This document shows, piece after piece, positions 60,447 to 64,000 of a DNA stretch of 64,000 bases. Both the position numbers and the translations under genes were made by a program. Positions within the stretch are counted from its first letter, which is position 1. Each line of letters starts with the position of its first letter. Origin of the DNA: Heterostelium multicystogenum (taxonomy: Eukaryota; Evosea; Eumycetozoa; Acytosteliales; Acytosteliaceae); the NCBI GenBank assembly GCA_003667245.1, contig RCNN01000129.1:1-64000 (forward strand). Direction: 5' to 3'. The notes under the pieces were generated by a model, which worked only from the letters and a program-made list of their open reading frames with translations, did not search any database and had not been told where the DNA came from.

Positions 60447-62682
60447 ATGCAAACTCATAGGAATGATACAAGTAGTATCAATTCTGTATTCTCCAATAAA
60501 TACTTGATTCGATATATATTAAATTGCATACATCAATTCAATGAGCTGAAAGTGAGTCTGCTTGTACCGACCAAGAAGCATTGTTTTCAATCATCAGATG
60601 AAAATACACTCAGACCCTATCTCCCAGAAACATTGTTGAGATCTATCCGATTCCGAGACACCCAAAACTATTTCCTACAAAGGCCAACACCACCCCGAGA
60701 CTACTCCAATGATACTCCGATATTTTCACCAGCTCCAAAGCGATACATTGACATAGACTCGATATTGTGGCTACTAAAGAATCGTTACTATACCCTCCTA
60801 CTGGAGAAGTATAATAAAAAGGAATACCTAATGGCTGGACATCCAAACCAATGCTTTGCGGAGCTATGCAAGTTTAAGCCCTCCAAAGAGTCACTTGATC
60901 ATTATGAAATATGCCTAAAAAGTGTTGGAAACAGTGACAATGTAGAGCTATCAATGTTCATCGATATCTTCAACTGTGTCAATTATATTAATAGAGATAT
61001 AGCAAATGATTTAACTAGTAAAGAACTATATCTAAGCTGTTTGATTGAAAACAATGTTCGTATGGATATTATACAGTTCATGCTAGCTAGAGGCATATGC
61101 TCGACTCCAAATCACATTGTCAAAGCCTTTGAGCATAATAGGTTAAACGTTGCAAGATATTTATTTATGCTCCAGTTGCATAGACACAAAAACGACAACG
61201 AACTCCTTTCCAATATTTTCATAGCAGTGATGATCAATTTGCATTCGCCTCGGACTCCATTGACGGAAGATGAACAACAACAACTTATTGAATTTATCAC
61301 AAGAGAGTTGGCGGTTAATTACAAAGGAGCTATAATCAATGGTGTTCGTTGCATTTTCAATCTTTTAATGGTGAACGATGTTAATTTAATCAAAGAACTG
61401 GACCGGCAATTCAAATTGACAATTTCAAAGAATACACTGCTAGAGTACATCAAGACCCAAGCAAACATTGAAAATGCAGTGAAAGTGTTGAAAGTATACA
61501 GCTTCTGTCATGAAAGATTCCTCAAGCTCAAACCTATTCCTTTCAATCCTAATCTGACAAATGTAGAGGCCAAAAACATATTGATTGGCATTGCATTGAG
61601 TAATCATATCGAGCTTTTTCAGTTCAGTAATAACAATCATATGGCAACGACCCAAACTCTATCGGATGAGGACCAGAGTAAGTTAGATTGTATCAAAGCG
61701 GCAGAGTATGGCAAAGGTGGAGTGCAATTCGACAAGTCAATGGATGAAGAGCAATTCAAAGAATTTATGTTTAAATACTATCCCTTCGTCATGCTAGGTT
61801 ATGAGCCATTCATGCCAGAGAATGATAGTCAATTACCCATCATCAAACGAATGGTAAAGTCCGTAAACAAAACAATGTCGGACACATTCCAATTCTCAGC
61901 TCACATCAACAATCGTTTTGAATACAATCTCAACCTTACTTTCTTGGTGGCATGTGGCAATGGACTGAATAAAATCGTTAGATACCTTAGTCCGAAGGTG
62001 GGACGAATTATGATGTTATACAGCGAGGGTAGGACGAGATATTTGAACCCTGTAGAGTATGCGTTTCAGTACTGCCACTTTGACACTGTTCAGTACCTGC
62101 TTTCGGAAAGACCGTACGAACCCCTACACTGGAGAATGTTTATCAAAGCTTGTGCTAAACTTGATGTATTCAAATTTTTATTTAAAATGAATCGAGGCAA
62201 CGCCGAGGAACTCTCTGAAATGGTCAAGAGGATCCCTGAAGATTCATCTTTTGAACTGATAGAATATATTATCAACTATGAAAGTGGCATATTCATTGAG
62301 GACATCAACCTTTATACTATGTCACTATCAATGCGATATTCCCACATTAAAATCTATTTGGATACACATCTTCTCAATCTTCCAGAGAAGGTCAAATTGC
62401 TAAATAATATTTTTCAATTTTATGATGGTAGCAGGTGCAGTCGACCTTTTGAAACTGCTCTCTGACAAGTACTATCATTTGATGGCATATATCTCAATTA
62501 ATCCACCAACTGTTGCCGAATGCTTCGATCTTGAGAGATTTGAAACACTACTCCTTGTATCCCAATTCACAAAACTCGACCTTTCATTGGTAAAAAATAC
62601 TGGTAATATTATCTCGAAGATTAAATTAAAAGAAGTTATCCAGAAAATAGAGATAAACAACAAAAATTATAAATCTAATTAA
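60447..62682 (+). CDS. Large dictyostelid ankyrin-like family protein
   Basis: ATG at 60447; one long exon of about 745 residues. The opening (SSINSVFSNKYLIRYILNCIH) is the typical start of an expanded dictyostelid family annotated as ankyrin-repeat-like. The body contains degenerate ankyrin-type helices such as IQFMLARGICSTPNHIVKAFEHNRLNVARYLF, split here as IQFMLARGICS and HNRLNVARYLF, and YLLSERPYEPLHWRMFIKAC. No catalytic domain is seen. One frameshift near 62430 moves the frame from FQFYDGSRC to VDLLKLLSDKYYHLMAYIS; the protein then ends at 62680-62682. It is intronless, and function is unknown for the family. Confidence 0.8.
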
Positions 62683-62723
62683 ACTATAGGATGTAAAATA
62701 CATTTTAAATTATATATAAATAT

Positions 62724-64000
62724 CTACAATTTATCATTGTAACTATTTATTTGATCAACTATTATATTGTTTGTTGGCTTTGGTTCATCGCTTTGGTCAC
62801 TTGGCACCATAATCTGAGTTGTGAAATACGATGAATGAGTTCTTGGCTTTCCACCGAGAATTCTTATAACTGCTTCGTGTATGCTAGAGTAGAATCGATC
62901 GGTTCCGATCAGATCATAGAAACCACCTCTCAAAAACATTGTCTTTAGTGAATCTTTTAGTTTGACAAAAGTAACAACAATATCTCTCTTCTCATAATTT
63001 GATACAATTTCGTGTAATATTTGTATGGAGCTATATTGTTTCAATGTTGGATTAGTATTACATTATACAATCAATCCTATCTGTTGTTTAATATTATTTA
63101 CCTTGCATCTATTACAGGTATATTTCTCATATCAAAAACTACTCCTTTGAGTGGTAATTGATAGTTTTCTGTCTCAGATGGGTGTGCCATAGCTGAACCA
63201 AGCTTCTCGATTCTGAAAAGGATTTCTTTAACTTGTCCAACATTCGAGAAATAGATACTTTCATCGAAACGAATGATAATGAGTCCATCAACTTGTCTTG
63301 CTTCTGTGAATAATGTAATGTCTTTGTACTTGTTTGACTCGGGCATACGACCAAGAACAGAAAAGTGAGGAGCAGATGACTGCTTGATCACCATGAAACA
63401 GGACATACCAATGCTGACTATCAAACCGACCTCGGTTGAGAAGATGAATGTAGTAACGAATGTAAGTGTCAGCAAGAATAAATCTTTCCATGCTCTGACT
63501 TTCCAGAGGAAAATAATATCGTGGATTTCAATCAATCCAATTGCTGCTACAAAGACAATAGAGCTCATAATAACTCGAGGAAGATGTTGGAATACTGGCA
63601 TGAGGAAAAGACATGTGAATAGAATAATAATGAATGTAACGAATCCAGCCAATTGTGATCTTGCACCAGCCTTATCGTTTACTGTTGATCTTGTCATTGA
63701 AGCAAACATTGGATAAGCTAAAAACATGGATCCAGCTAGATTTGACATTCCAATGGCTACTAACTCACGATTGGTTGAAACCTGATAGTTATGCTTAGCA
63801 GCGATAATCTTTGAAATTGCCATACTTTCAACGAATCCAACAATGGTAATAAACAAACCGGGTGAAAGGAGACCAGTGAACACACTCCATTGGCTAAGGG
63901 GTGGCAAAGTTGGAGTTGGGAAACTTGCTTTAGTGTAACCCAATACTGCCAAACCTTTGTCAGCTAGTTTGAAAATAGAAGTCACTGAAATACCAATTAC
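62724..64000 (-). CDS. SLC26/SulP anion transporter, C-terminal part
   Basis: Partial: the N-terminal half lies beyond the right edge. Exons 63102-64000 (open at the edge) and 62724-63030 (GTAAAT..ATATAG). The visible membrane domain includes GLFITIVGFVESMAISKIIA, NLAGSMFLAYPMFASMTRS followed by VNDKAGARSQLAGFVT (SulP hallmark), then three more helices to about 63370. The cytosolic STAS domain starts near 63310 (VDGLIIIRFDESIYFSNVGQ) and contains the VIDAS loop across the intron (GVVFDMRNIPVIDAS). Expected role is sulfate or other anion transport at plasma or organelle membrane. No frameshift is seen. It is convergent with the ankyrin-like gene, 41 b apart. Confidence 0.93.

Overview
The window is nuclear DNA of a social amoeba (dictyostelid). 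Evidence: strong AT bias, AT-rich intergenic DNA with TTGATTGA, TTA and CAA/CAT-type simple repeats, short GT..AG introns (about 50-110 b), Asn/Gln/Ser homopolymer tracts in proteins, and lineage-typical families (FNIP repeats, a Roco kinase, colossin-like SdrD-B proteins). The species cannot be fixed from sequence alone. About 25 protein genes and one intron-containing tRNA-Thr are supported.

Layout. 0-13 kb: a partial multi-pass membrane protein (-), the GTPase DRG2 (-), a secreted protein (+), an FNIP-repeat protein with an MG N-terminus (-), a SnoaL-like protein (+), an 84-residue orphan (+) and an atypical dual-specificity phosphatase (-). 13-25 kb (all -): MCM2, a HINT3-like HIT protein and a Roco protein (LRR-Roc-COR-kinase-WD40) whose propeller is interrupted by a PH domain. 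25-34 kb: two tandem, partly near-identical colossin-like genes (-), an ankyrin protein (+) and dTDP-glucose 4,6-dehydratase (-). 34-45 kb (all -): an LRR protein, threonyl-tRNA synthetase, a SIP5/DA2-type RING protein and a HutD-family protein. 45-54 kb: a MATH-USP-coiled coil-RING protein (+), TFIIB (+), a Vma12/TMEM199-like protein (-) and NAD(P)HX dehydratase (+). 54-64 kb: a multi-TM protein (+), SMC5 (-), tRNA-Thr (-), a large dictyostelid ankyrin-like protein (+) and the C-terminal half of an SLC26/SulP transporter (-).

The genes form no operon or pathway cluster. Two themes recur: chromatin, replication and transcription housekeeping (MCM2, SMC5, TFIIB) and ubiquitin signalling (SIP5/DA2-type RING, USP-RING). 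The most unusual gene is the USP-RING protein at 45.3-47.9 kb. Its USP7-like fold has lost all three catalytic positions, yet it is followed by a long coiled coil and an intact RING finger, suggesting a deubiquitinase scaffold re-used by an E3 ligase.

Many otherwise conserved genes are broken by isolated one-base frameshifts, roughly one per 0.5 kb of coding sequence across most of 3-47 kb. TFIIB, NAXD and SMC5 are clean. Because the reading resumes in the correct protein immediately after each break, these look like draft-sequence indels rather than pseudogenes. Exon boundaries were placed by eye from splice signals and protein continuity.
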